A DNA stretch of 64,000 bases from Clostridia bacterium (GTDB lineage: Bacteria; Bacillota; Clostridia; Oscillospirales; Feifaniaceae): NCBI GenBank assembly GCA_017517965.1, contig JAFWXR010000005.1, positions 1 through 64,000 on the forward strand, written 5' to 3'. The notes under the pieces were generated by a model. The model was not told the origin of the DNA. It was given only the letters and a program-made list of their open reading frames with translations, and searched no databases. The position numbers and the translations under genes are program-made. Positions 49,533 to 57,174 of the stretch are shown one piece after another; positions within the stretch are counted from its first letter, which is position 1, and every line of letters begins with the position of its first letter.

Positions 49533-51073
49533 TTGCCCTCACCCCCGTCCTGTAATTTTGTCATAAGCAGACCGACCTCTTCTTTGGTGGTGTTACGTGC
49601 ATCTACGATGCCGTTTAACTTACCGTCACACAGAACGAGAATTCTGTCTGCATGTGCGAGCAGCACGTCAAGGTCTTCACCGACGTATATTACCGCAACG
49701 CCTTTTTTCTTCTGCTCGTTGAGCAGGTGATAGATAGTGTAAGAAGTGTTGATATCAAGCCCTCTCACCGCATACGCCGTCATAAGAACGGCAGGTGCAG
49801 ATGCGATTTCACGCCCTACGAGGACCTTTTGTACGTTACCGCCCGAGAGTTTTCTTACGGGTGTATTTATACCCGGGGTTACGACACCAAGCTCCTTTTT
49901 TATCTTTTCGGCAAGTTTTTTGGGACTCTTGCGTTCAAGGAAGAAGGAGTGACCGTCCATATAACTCTTGAGCATCATATTGTCCGACATACCCATACTG
50001 CCGACAAGACCCATACCGAGTCTGTCTTCGGGCACGAAGGAGAGTGCGATACCTAAATTGTGTATCTGTTTGGGGGTTTTGCCGATAAGTTCAATCGCAC
50101 TTTCACCGTCGGGACTGTCGTAGAGTATGCTCGAACCGTCACAGGTGTTCTGCAGACCTGCAACAGCCTCAAGAAGTTCCTTCTGTCCGCAACCCGAGAT
50201 GCCGGCAATACCGAGAATTTCACCGCCGAAAACATCAAAATTTATATTTTCAAGAACGTTTACACCGTCGGAATTTTTAATCGAAAGATTTTTAATCTGA
50301 AGTCGCTTTACGGGATTTTCAGGCTCGGGTCTGTCTATGTTTAAAATGACCTTTTTGCCCACCATCATTTCGGTAAGCGAAAGCTCGGTTGCATCAGCCG
50401 TGTCAACCGTGCCGACGTATTCACCCTTGCGGAGAATTGACACCCTGTCCGAAATTGAGAGCACTTCGTGCAGTTTATGCGTGATAATAATTATGGATTT
50501 ACCGTCGGCACGCATATTGCGAAGCACGTCAAAGAGCTTTTCGGTTTCCTGCGGTGTTAAAACTGCAGTCGGCTCGTCAAGAATGAGAATGTTTGCACCC
50601 CTGTACAGCACCTTGACTATTTCAAGCGTCTGCTTCTGTGAAACACTCATATCATAGACCTTTTGGTCGGGGTCAACGTCAAAACCGTACTTTTCGCAGA
50701 TTTCGTTAATTCTTGCAGAAACCTCTTTTAAATTAAGTTTTTCGTCTATACCCAGAGCAACGTTTTCAGCCGCCGTAAATACGTCAATAAGCTTGAAATG
50801 CTGATGTATCATACCGATTCCAAGGTCAAACGCATCCTTCGGAGAGCGGATGGCAACCTTTTTACCGTCGACGTATATATCACCTTCATCGGGATAGTAA
50901 ATGCCCGAAAGCATATTCATAAGGGTGGTTTTTCCGCTTCCGTTTTCACCTAAAAGCGAGAGTATTTCACCACTGTAAATGTCAAGCGTGACTTTGTTGT
51001 TTGCAACGGTTGAACCGAATACCTTGGTGACGTTTTCCATATGGATTGCTGTCTTACGTTCCGTTGTAATCAC
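49529..51073 (-). CDS. BMP-type ABC transporter ATP-binding protein with two nucleotide-binding domains
   Basis: The 514-residue protein is a tandem ATPase (NupO/YufO type). Domain 1 has Walker A GENGSGKTT (about 42-50) and Walker B ILILDEPTAVL. Domain 2 has a degenerate P-loop GISGCGQKE, the signature LSGGNVQK and an altered Walker B, VLMTAYAVRGLD, where relatives usually have (Q/N)PT before RGLD. The second site is therefore probably structural. The GTG at 51073 is the most upstream start and lacks a clear ribosome site. Confidence 0.92.
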   Translation of the reverse strand: MITTERKTAIHMENVTKVFGSTVANNKVTLDIYSGEILSLLGENGSGKTTLMNMLSGIYYPDEGDIYVDGKKVAIRSPKDAFDLGIGMIHQHFKLIDVFTAAENVALGIDEKLNLKEVSARINEICEKYGFDVDPDQKVYDMSVSQKQTLEIVKVLYRGANILILDEPTAVLTPQETEKLFDVLRNMRADGKSIIIITHKLHEVLSISDRVSILRKGEYVGTVDTADATELSLTEMMVGKKVILNIDRPEPENPVKRLQIKNLSIKNSDGVNVLENINFDVFGGEILGIAGISGCGQKELLEAVAGLQNTCDGSSILYDSPDGESAIELIGKTPKQIHNLGIALSFVPEDRLGMGLVGSMGMSDNMMLKSYMDGHSFFLERKSPKKLAEKIKKELGVVTPGINTPVRKLSGGNVQKVLVGREIASAPAVLMTAYAVRGLDINTSYTIYHLLNEQKKKGVAVIYVGEDLDVLLAHADRILVLCDGKLNGIVDARNTTKEEVGLLMTKLQDGGEGK

Positions 51074-51087
51074 CTCACTGTTAAAAT

Positions 51088-51117
51088 AAAGAGGGAAGCC
51101 GTTTGTGACTTCCCTCT
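51088..51117 (-). terminator. Partial terminator between binding-protein and ATPase genes
   Basis: On the minus strand AGAGGGAAG pairs with CTTCCCTCT and is followed by TTATTTT. Placed after the binding-protein gene, it would leave that protein in excess over the membrane subunits. Confidence 0.75.
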
Positions 51118-51133
51118 GTTTCGTTAATACAGA

Positions 51134-52357
51134 TTATTCTTCAACGATGCCGTCAATTCTGAGCTGGAATGAAGGCGCACTCTGGAAGTATGATTCGTGG
51201 TAGTAACCGTCAAATACAGCTTCATCTGCATCGGGAACAAAGTTGCCGTCAGTATCCGTTGCGAATGCTGAGGTAACTACGTTGCCTTCAACCGTGAATG
51301 TTGCAGTGTCAAATACGTTGAGAGAACCGTCCTTGAGGGCTGCTTCAACTTCAGCAACCTTTTCAGCAGTACCTTCTGCACAAGCGGGACCGAGGTCAGT
51401 TATAGCAACAGCATCTTCGCTGTAACCCTTTGCCCAGTTTGTGGGAACGCCGTTACCGTCCATAAATGACTTGATTGCTTCTGTGTAGTAAACACTCCAG
51501 TTGTTTGTTGCTGACGTAAGAGCAACTGTGGGAGCAACTGAAAGCATATCGATGTTGTAGCCTACTGAGTAAGCAACAGTACCGTTCTTTGCAGCAGCTT
51601 CAACTGCAGCGGGAGCACCCGTTGAGTCAGCGTGCTGACCGATGATAACGCAACCGTCAGCAAGGAAAGCGTTTGCAGCTTCGCCTTCTTTAACGATGTC
51701 AAACCATGAACCCGTGTAAGATACCTTCATCATAACGTCGGGGTATACTGACTTGATACCGAGATAGAATGCCGTGTAGCCTGAAACAACTTCAGCGTAA
51801 GGATGAGCACCAACGTAACCAACCTTAACCTTACCGTCTTCATAGTTAGCATCTGTGAGCTTGCCGTCAGCCACGAGCTCGGCAATCTTCATACCTGCAA
51901 CTACACCTGAAACGTATCTTGATTCATATACGTTTGTGAAAGCGTTGCAGAAGTTGGGGAGACCGCTTGCCTTAGCCGTGTCACCCGTCATAGCAACGAA
52001 AGTCACTTCGGGATGTTCCATAGCGGCAGCCTTCATAAAGTCCTGATGACCGTAGCTGTTTGAGAATATGAGTTCACAACCGTTTTCAACAAGGTCAACT
52101 GCAGCGTCGTGACAAGTCTGATCTTCGGGAACCGTGTATTTCCAGAGAATGTTGGAATCAGCGATACCGAGAGACTTTGCAGCATCCTTGATGCCTTTGA
52201 TGTGAGCGTACGTGTAGCCTTCGTTTTCGTCACCGACGAGAATTACACCTATTTTGAGTGTGTTTTCAGCATCGGTATTTGTCTTGTTGCCGCAAGCGGC
52301 GAGTGATGTGAGTACGAGCATTACTGCAAGTACGACTGCGAGAATTTTCTTTGCCAT
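51134..52357 (-). CDS. BMP-family lipoprotein, substrate-binding protein of the ABC transporter
   Basis: The 407-residue lipoprotein (lipobox LAACG near residue 22) has the Bmp/Med fold: GVILVGDENEGYTYAH near the N-terminus, IIGQHADSTGAP near 245 and later VAITDLG. BMP proteins bind purine nucleosides and deliver them to the permease encoded downstream. The ATG at 52357 has GGGAGG upstream. It lies 58 bases after xpt. Confidence 0.94.
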   Translation of the reverse strand: MAKKILAVVLAVMLVLTSLAACGNKTNTDAENTLKIGVILVGDENEGYTYAHIKGIKDAAKSLGIADSNILWKYTVPEDQTCHDAAVDLVENGCELIFSNSYGHQDFMKAAAMEHPEVTFVAMTGDTAKASGLPNFCNAFTNVYESRYVSGVVAGMKIAELVADGKLTDANYEDGKVKVGYVGAHPYAEVVSGYTAFYLGIKSVYPDVMMKVSYTGSWFDIVKEGEAANAFLADGCVIIGQHADSTGAPAAVEAAAKNGTVAYSVGYNIDMLSVAPTVALTSATNNWSVYYTEAIKSFMDGNGVPTNWAKGYSEDAVAITDLGPACAEGTAEKVAEVEAALKDGSLNVFDTATFTVEGNVVTSAFATDTDGNFVPDADEAVFDGYYHESYFQSAPSFQLRIDGIVEE

Positions 52358-52415
52358 AAAGTTTTTTCCTCCCAATATTTTTCTTATTTATTATTGCGCA
52401 TAACACGCCATAATA

Positions 52416-52985
52416 CTAAATAAAATGTACGCCGTTTTCATCCATCGATTCTATCCTTGCAAGAGATTCGACACGGATGCCCATATCACGTATTATTTTA
52501 CCGCCGTCCTGGTACGCCTTTTCAATGACGATGCCTGCACCCACGATTTCTGCCCCTGCATCACGGATAAGCGACGCAAGTGCCGCAAGCGCACTGCCCC
52601 TTGCCAGAAAGTCGTCTATAATAAGCACTTTGTCGTCGGGCGAGAGATAATCTTTTACAACTACTATGTCGTAGGTGGTTTTGTGGGTATACGATTCAAC
52701 CTTTGCCGTATACATATCGCCCGATATGTTTGTCGTCTTCGATTTTTTTGCAAAAACAACGGGAACGTCAAAAAATTGCGCTGTCAGACATGCAATACCT
52801 ATCCCCGATGCTTCGATGGTAAGTATTTTGGTGACACCGCAATCCTTATAAAGCCTGTGAAATTCACGACCGAGCTCACAAATAAAAGCCACGTCGATAC
52901 AGTGGTTGAGAAAGTTATCAACTTTAAGGACGTTGCCCTCGAGCACTCTGCCGTCTTTAAGAATTCTGTCTTCAAGCAGTTTCAT
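52416..52985 (-). CDS. xpt: Xanthine phosphoribosyltransferase
   Basis: The 189-residue enzyme converts xanthine and PRPP to XMP. The PRPP motif VLIIDDFLARGSAL (about 120-133) and the N-terminal MKLLEDRILKDGRVL are typical of Xpt. It leads the operon with the BMP transporter, and an NCS2 permease is divergent, which fits purine-base salvage. No purine riboswitch is present in its short leader. GAGGAG precedes the ATG at 52985. Confidence 0.96.
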   Translation of the reverse strand: MKLLEDRILKDGRVLEGNVLKVDNFLNHCIDVAFICELGREFHRLYKDCGVTKILTIEASGIGIACLTAQFFDVPVVFAKKSKTTNISGDMYTAKVESYTHKTTYDIVVVKDYLSPDDKVLIIDDFLARGSALAALASLIRDAGAEIVGAGIVIEKAYQDGGKIIRDMGIRVESLARIESMDENGVHFI

Positions 52986-53016
52986 TATGATAACTCCTCA
53001 CGAAATTGATAAACAC

Positions 53017-53045
53017 ATTATATACTATATGAATACAAATTTCAA
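53017..53045 (-). promoter_or_regulatory. Promoter of the xpt-transporter operon
   Basis: On the minus strand TTGAAA (53045-53040), 17 bases, then TATAAT (53022-53017). Confidence 0.85.
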
Positions 53046-53104
53046 TCTTCAAGTTCGACAAAATGATACTTTTTATACATAAATTTTTATTATGCAAAAA
53101 ATCC

Positions 53105-53133
53105 TTTACAAATTGTCGTAATAAAGGTATAAT
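53105..53133 (+). promoter_or_regulatory. Promoter of the NCS2 permease gene
   Basis: TTTACA (53105-53110), 17 bases, then TATAAT (53128-53133). Confidence 0.88.
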
Positions 53134-53139
53134 CAAAAA

Positions 53140-53231
53140 GGTAAATCTACAGCTCCGTTACCGTGATGACTTTAGATTGTATAATAGTTAAGTTCAAGCA
53201 ATCTTGCCGTCACGTGCAGGATTGTTTTTTT
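53140..53231 (+). promoter_or_regulatory. Attenuator or riboswitch-like leader of the NCS2 permease gene
   Basis: Three exclusive stems can form. AATCTA (53144-53149) pairs with TAGATT (53173-53178). AGATTG (53174-53179) pairs with CAATCT (53199-53204). CAATCTTGC (53199-53207) pairs with GCAGGATTG (53216-53224) and runs into seven T, a terminator. The first stem encloses a 23-base loop with a possible GTTA/TGAC hairpin. It does not match the purine riboswitch or a PyrR site. Confidence 0.65.
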
Positions 53232-53271
53232 ATCGCAAAACTACATATAAAAAGGAAAGAGGTAAACAAAC

Positions 53272-54636
53272 ATGAAACTTATCTACAATGTAAAAGACAA
53301 GCCTACTTTCGGTCAGACAATCGTATTTGCCATTCAGCAGCTTCTTGCTATTATGGCTGCAACGATTGCCGTTCCCGCCATCGTAGGCAACGGTCTGACC
53401 GCTTCTGCAGCACTTTTCGGTGCTGGTGCAGGCACACTTATCTATCAGCTTTTCACAAAGCGTAAGAGTCCCGTATTCCTCGGCTCATCATTCGCGTTCA
53501 TCGGCTCTATGAGTGCCGCATTCGCAGGTGCCGCAACGGCAGCACTCGGCTTCCTCGGTATTATCATCGGTGCAATTCTTGCAGGTCTTGTATACGTGGT
53601 AATCGCTCTCGTTATCAAACTTGCAGGCGTTAAATGGATAAACAAGCTTATGCCTCCCGTTGTTATCGGACCCACGGTTGCTCTTATCGGTCTTTCACTT
53701 GCAGGTGCAGCTATAAACGACGTGTTCTCATACGGTCCCAAGGATGCTAACGGTGCGTTTGTTATGACGTCGAACATCTGGGTATCACTCGTATGTGCAC
53801 TCGTTACTTTTGCAGTAGTTACTCTCTGCTCGGTTTACGGCAAGAAGATGACTCGCCTCATTCCTTTTATTATCGGTATTCTTGCAGGCTACGCTACAGG
53901 TCTCATCTTTACGGTAATCGGTAACGCCACCGGAATTGACGCTCTCAAGGTTATCGACTTTGCACCCTTTACGGCACTCGTTGCTGACGGTGTAACGTTC
54001 AAGACCTTCCTTGCAGTTCCCGAATTTACCTTCCTTACAGCACTCAAGGGTGTTGACGGTTTTGAATGGTCATATCTTGCAACGGTTGCAGTTGCATACG
54101 TTCCCGTTGCATTCGTTGTATTTGCTGAGCATATTGCAGACCATAAGAACCTTTCTTCAATCATTGAATCAGACCTTCTTGAAGAACCCGGTCTTCACAG
54201 AACGCTTCTCGGTGACGGTGTAGGTTCAATGGTAGGCGCTATCTTCGGCGGATGCCCCAACACGACTTACGGTGAATCTGTTGGTTGCGTTGCTATCACG
54301 AAGAACGCTTCCGTTATCACGATAACGGTTACTGCTATCATGGCAATACTTATCTCTTTCGTATCACCCTTCGTTGCATTCCTTGATTCAATTCCCGGAT
54401 GCGTAATGGGCGGTGTATGTATCACACTCTACGGCTTTATTGCAGTATCAGGTCTTAAGATGATACAGAAGGTTGACCTTGAAGACAATGCAAATCTCTT
54501 CACGGTTGCAGCAATTCTTATCCCCGGTATCGGCGGTATGGCAATGGCAATCGGCAAGGTAACAATCACGGCAATCGCTGCTTCACTTATCCTTGGTATT
54601 CTCGTAAACATAATGCTTTCAAAGAAAAAAGCTTAA
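53272..54636 (+). CDS. Uracil-xanthine (NCS2-family) permease
   Basis: The 454-residue protein has about 12-14 membrane helices and NCS2 features: QQLLAIMAATIAVPAIVGN (split, about 14-36), the substrate motif GGCPNTTYGESVG (about 323-335) and FVVFAEHIADH near 282. The NTTYGES variant occurs in uracil and xanthine permeases. It is divergent from xpt, which favours a purine base, but uracil is not excluded. Expression is probably controlled by the terminator in its leader. Confidence 0.94.
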   Translation: MKLIYNVKDKPTFGQTIVFAIQQLLAIMAATIAVPAIVGNGLTASAALFGAGAGTLIYQLFTKRKSPVFLGSSFAFIGSMSAAFAGAATAALGFLGIIIGAILAGLVYVVIALVIKLAGVKWINKLMPPVVIGPTVALIGLSLAGAAINDVFSYGPKDANGAFVMTSNIWVSLVCALVTFAVVTLCSVYGKKMTRLIPFIIGILAGYATGLIFTVIGNATGIDALKVIDFAPFTALVADGVTFKTFLAVPEFTFLTALKGVDGFEWSYLATVAVAYVPVAFVVFAEHIADHKNLSSIIESDLLEEPGLHRTLLGDGVGSMVGAIFGGCPNTTYGESVGCVAITKNASVITITVTAIMAILISFVSPFVAFLDSIPGCVMGGVCITLYGFIAVSGLKMIQKVDLEDNANLFTVAAILIPGIGGMAMAIGKVTITAIAASLILGILVNIMLSKKKA

Positions 54637-54655
54637 GTAAGTGAATAAAAAATAT

Positions 54656-54687
54656 CACCCGAAGGAAAATCCTTCGGGTGTTTTTTT
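54656..54687. terminator. Bidirectional terminator
   Basis: CACCCGAAGGA pairs with TCCTTCGGGTG around AAA, with a T-tract. It is shared by the permease gene and the convergent sulfhydrylase gene. Confidence 0.92.
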
Positions 54688-55948
54688 ATATCTGTGCGAG
54701 TGCCTGTTTGATATCGTCTAAAATATCTTCTATGTTCTCCAAACCAACCGAGAATCTTACAAGACCGGGGTTTATGCCTGCCGCTTTAAGCTGTTCTTCG
54801 GTAAGCTGACGGTGCGTTTCACCTGCAGGATGCAGTACACACGTGCGGATATCGGCAACGTGAACCTCGTTTGAAGCAAGTTTAAGGCTGTCCATAAACT
54901 TGATTGCCTTTTCCTTACCGCCCTTGATTACGATTGCGATGACACCGCTTGCACCTTTAAGGTACTTCTTGCCGAGCTCGTAATACTTGTCACCCTCAAG
55001 ACCGGGGTATGTGACGGATTCTATCTTGTCACTTTCCTTAAAGAATTTTGCAACGGTGAGTGCATTTTCACAGTACTGCTTCATTCTTACGGCAAGCGTT
55101 TCAAGACCCATATTGAGTAAGAATGCCGAGTGTGCCGCAGGGTAGCAACCGAAGTCTCTCATAAGCTGCATACGTGCTTTGATTATGTATGCTGCCTTGC
55201 CGTAGGTTTCAACGTATCTGATGCCGTGATAGGATTCGTCAGGCTCTGTAAATTCGGGGAAGTTGCCGTTCGTCCAGTCGAAATTACCGCTGTCAACGAT
55301 AACACCGCCGACCTGTACGGCATGACCGTCCATATACTTTGAAGTTGAATGAATAACTATGTCCGCACCAAATTCAAAGGGCTTGCAGAGTACGGGTGTT
55401 GCAAAAGTGTTGTCCACGATAAGCGGAATGTTGTGCTTGTGTGCAACTCTTGCAAATTTCTCAATATCAAGCACCGAAAGAGCGGGGTTTGCAATCGTCT
55501 CACCGATAACCGCCTTCGTGTTGGGCTTGATAGCCTTTGAAAGTTCTTCTTCACTTGCATCGGGGTCAACGAAAATACATTCGATGTTAAGTTTTTTAAA
55601 GGTGTATGCAAGCAGATTTACCGAACCGCCGTATATCTGTGATGAAGCAACGATGCTTTCACCCGATTTACAGATGTTGAGTATCGACATAAGCGTTGCC
55701 GCCTGACCGGACGAGGTGCACATTGCACCGACACCGCCCTCAAGTGCGGCAATCTTGTCTTCAATCGCCATAACCGTGGGGTTTTCAAATCTTGAATAGA
55801 TAAGGCTCTTGGTCGGGTCGTCAAAGACAGCCGCAACGTCGGCAGTAGAATCGTAAACGTAGGTCGTGCTCTGAACTATGGGCACAACTCTCGGCTCTGT
55901 ATTTTTAGGTGTATAGCCTGCATGCAGGCATTTTGTTTCGTCTTTCAT
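54686..55948 (-). CDS. O-acetylhomoserine sulfhydrylase-type Cys/Met metabolism PLP enzyme
   Basis: The 420-residue enzyme has the family motifs SRFENPTV (about 50-57), SSQIYGGSVNLL and the PLP lysine in HSTSKYMDGHAV. Length and the VVPIVQSTTYVYD start fit O-acetylhomoserine sulfhydrylase (MetY) better than cystathionine lyases. It would make homocysteine from O-acetylhomoserine and sulfide. The ATG at 55948 has GGAGG eight bases upstream; the ATG at 55963 overlaps that site. It follows the FliB-like gene on the same strand. Confidence 0.92.
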   Translation of the reverse strand: MKDETKCLHAGYTPKNTEPRVVPIVQSTTYVYDSTADVAAVFDDPTKSLIYSRFENPTVMAIEDKIAALEGGVGAMCTSSGQAATLMSILNICKSGESIVASSQIYGGSVNLLAYTFKKLNIECIFVDPDASEEELSKAIKPNTKAVIGETIANPALSVLDIEKFARVAHKHNIPLIVDNTFATPVLCKPFEFGADIVIHSTSKYMDGHAVQVGGVIVDSGNFDWTNGNFPEFTEPDESYHGIRYVETYGKAAYIIKARMQLMRDFGCYPAAHSAFLLNMGLETLAVRMKQYCENALTVAKFFKESDKIESVTYPGLEGDKYYELGKKYLKGASGVIAIVIKGGKEKAIKFMDSLKLASNEVHVADIRTCVLHPAGETHRQLTEEQLKAAGINPGLVRFSVGLENIEDILDDIKQALAQI

Positions 55949-55993
55949 AATATAATCCTCCATTTTTTATAGGATAGCATAAGTTAAATACAA

Positions 55994-56851
55994 TTAACAA
56001 TATTTTTTTATTAAAATATCTGCGTTTTCGTCCGAATATTCTATTTCCGATGAATACATACGTGCCGTTTCGACAAGTTTTTCAAAGTCGCCCCCTGCGA
56101 TTGACCTTATTATTCGGTAGCTTAAGACGGCAAAAACGGCAGTTTTTGAAAGGTCACAGTCGGGCGTTAAATGACGGTAGATGAAATAAACGAGAAGTTG
56201 CTCGTAAGGGACATCATTTCCGTCAGAAAATGAAAAATCACTTATTTTATTTAAGCAATTTTCCCACTCATCGTCAAGGCGTTCAAGTGAAAGGTAAATA
56301 TCTCTCCACTCGTCCGCAGTTTTGTGCGGAAACTCCCCTCCGCAGAGGGAAAGCATCTTGTCCGCACGCTTATCAAGGGGTACAGACCTGTCCTGAAGAA
56401 TTGAAAAAATCCTGTCACGAAAAGCGGTAAATGTATCACTTTCGATACTACCAACGAGATACGTTTTTTCCTTCTTTCCCAAAATAAGTTCTGCCGCCGC
56501 CTCACAACACAGCCCCAGCCCGATTTCAGTACGGTCGGGGTAGTAGTTTTTAAACCTCGGGTGGTCGTCACATATCTGACAAAGGGCATCCTTGCCAAGC
56601 GTTTTTATAATATCGCAGAGACCGCACTCATCAAGAAAGGGACAACGCTCATCCTCTCTCAGCCTGAAGTGAGGCGTGTCCTCAAATGATATATTTTCCT
56701 TGAGGCGTTTTCCAAAATCGCCTTTTATACTCTCGTAGTGCGAAAGGGTGACATCATCTATATCAATCTCCCAACCGATACAGCAACTGTGTCTGCATCT
56801 GTCGGCAATACATTCAAAATCTTTGTAATAATCGGGTACAATAACGTTCAT
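55994..56851 (-). CDS. FliB-like (flagellin lysine-N-methylase family) protein
   Basis: The 285-residue protein has the Cys-rich FliB signature YKDFECIADRCRHSCCIGW (about 9-27) and further cysteines in CPFLDECGLCDI and CQICDDHPRF, which together probably bind a metal or iron-sulfur cluster. Named members methylate flagellin lysines, but many relatives occur in genomes or regions without flagella, and no flagellar gene is in this window. The true substrate is open. GAGGAG precedes the ATG. Confidence 0.87.
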   Translation of the reverse strand: MNVIVPDYYKDFECIADRCRHSCCIGWEIDIDDVTLSHYESIKGDFGKRLKENISFEDTPHFRLREDERCPFLDECGLCDIIKTLGKDALCQICDDHPRFKNYYPDRTEIGLGLCCEAAAELILGKKEKTYLVGSIESDTFTAFRDRIFSILQDRSVPLDKRADKMLSLCGGEFPHKTADEWRDIYLSLERLDDEWENCLNKISDFSFSDGNDVPYEQLLVYFIYRHLTPDCDLSKTAVFAVLSYRIIRSIAGGDFEKLVETARMYSSEIEYSDENADILIKKYC

Positions 56852-56872
56852 ATGACAATCTCCTCAAAAAGC

Positions 56873-56901
56873 ATTATAACAGAAAGTAAAAGTTAAAGCA
56901 A
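56873..56901 (-). promoter_or_regulatory. Promoter of the fliB-like gene
   Basis: On the minus strand TTGCTT (56901-56896), 17 bases, then TATAAT (56878-56873). Confidence 0.75.
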
Positions 56902-56908
56902 AAGTTGA

Positions 56909-56937
56909 TTGACTTATATTTATATTCGTGATACAAT
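56909..56937 (+). promoter_or_regulatory. Promoter of the SCIFF peptide gene
   Basis: TTGACT (56909-56914), 17 bases, then TACAAT (56932-56937). Confidence 0.8.
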
Positions 56938-56968
56938 TAACAAAAAGATTACTTTGGAGGCAAAAACT

Positions 56969-57118
56969 ATGAAGCATATTATGACTTTGGATACTAAGAA
57001 TCTCTGTGAAAGCGCTAAGAACGGCGGTTGTGGCGAATGTCAGACTTCTTGTCAGTCTGCTTGCAAAACAAGTTGCGGCGTTGTAAATCAGCAGTGCGAA
57101 AACACAGAAAGCAAGTAA
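56969..57118 (+). CDS. SCIFF ranthipeptide precursor (six-cysteine peptide)
   Basis: The 49-residue peptide has the SCIFF pattern: a leader MKHIMTLDTKNLCESAK and the core CGECQTSCQSACKTSC (about 21-36), with six Cys in the conserved core and late positions. In studied members a radical-SAM enzyme links Cys sulfur to a nearby residue (thioether), giving a ranthipeptide that has been tied to cell-to-cell signalling and metabolism in Clostridia. The ATG at 56969 has TTTGGAGG upstream. The maturase gene follows across a terminator. Confidence 0.96.
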   Translation: MKHIMTLDTKNLCESAKNGGCGECQTSCQSACKTSCGVVNQQCENTESK

Positions 57119-57129
57119 TTTAAGTGCAA

Positions 57130-57157
57130 GAATGCCGCTCGGTGAGCGGCATTTTTT
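57130..57157 (+). terminator. Terminator between SCIFF precursor and maturase genes
   Basis: AATGCCGCTC pairs with GAGCGGCATT around GGT and is followed by T. Partial read-through would yield much more precursor than enzyme RNA. Confidence 0.88.
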
Positions 57158-57174
57158 GTGGAATGGGGAGTAAA

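Noticed and set aside
53053-53057. CGAAC on the minus strand upstream of xpt as a PurR box
   Set aside because: Only one half-site is present; a PurBox needs two inverted CGAAC elements at set spacing.
53140-53231. Purine (guanine/adenine) riboswitch before the NCS2 gene
   Set aside because: TCTAC and GACTT fragments are reminiscent, but the conserved three-way junction with two kissing loops cannot be drawn.
55994-56851. FliB-like gene taken as evidence of a flagellar locus
   Set aside because: No flagellin, motor or chemotaxis gene occurs in the window, and FliB-like proteins are common without flagella.
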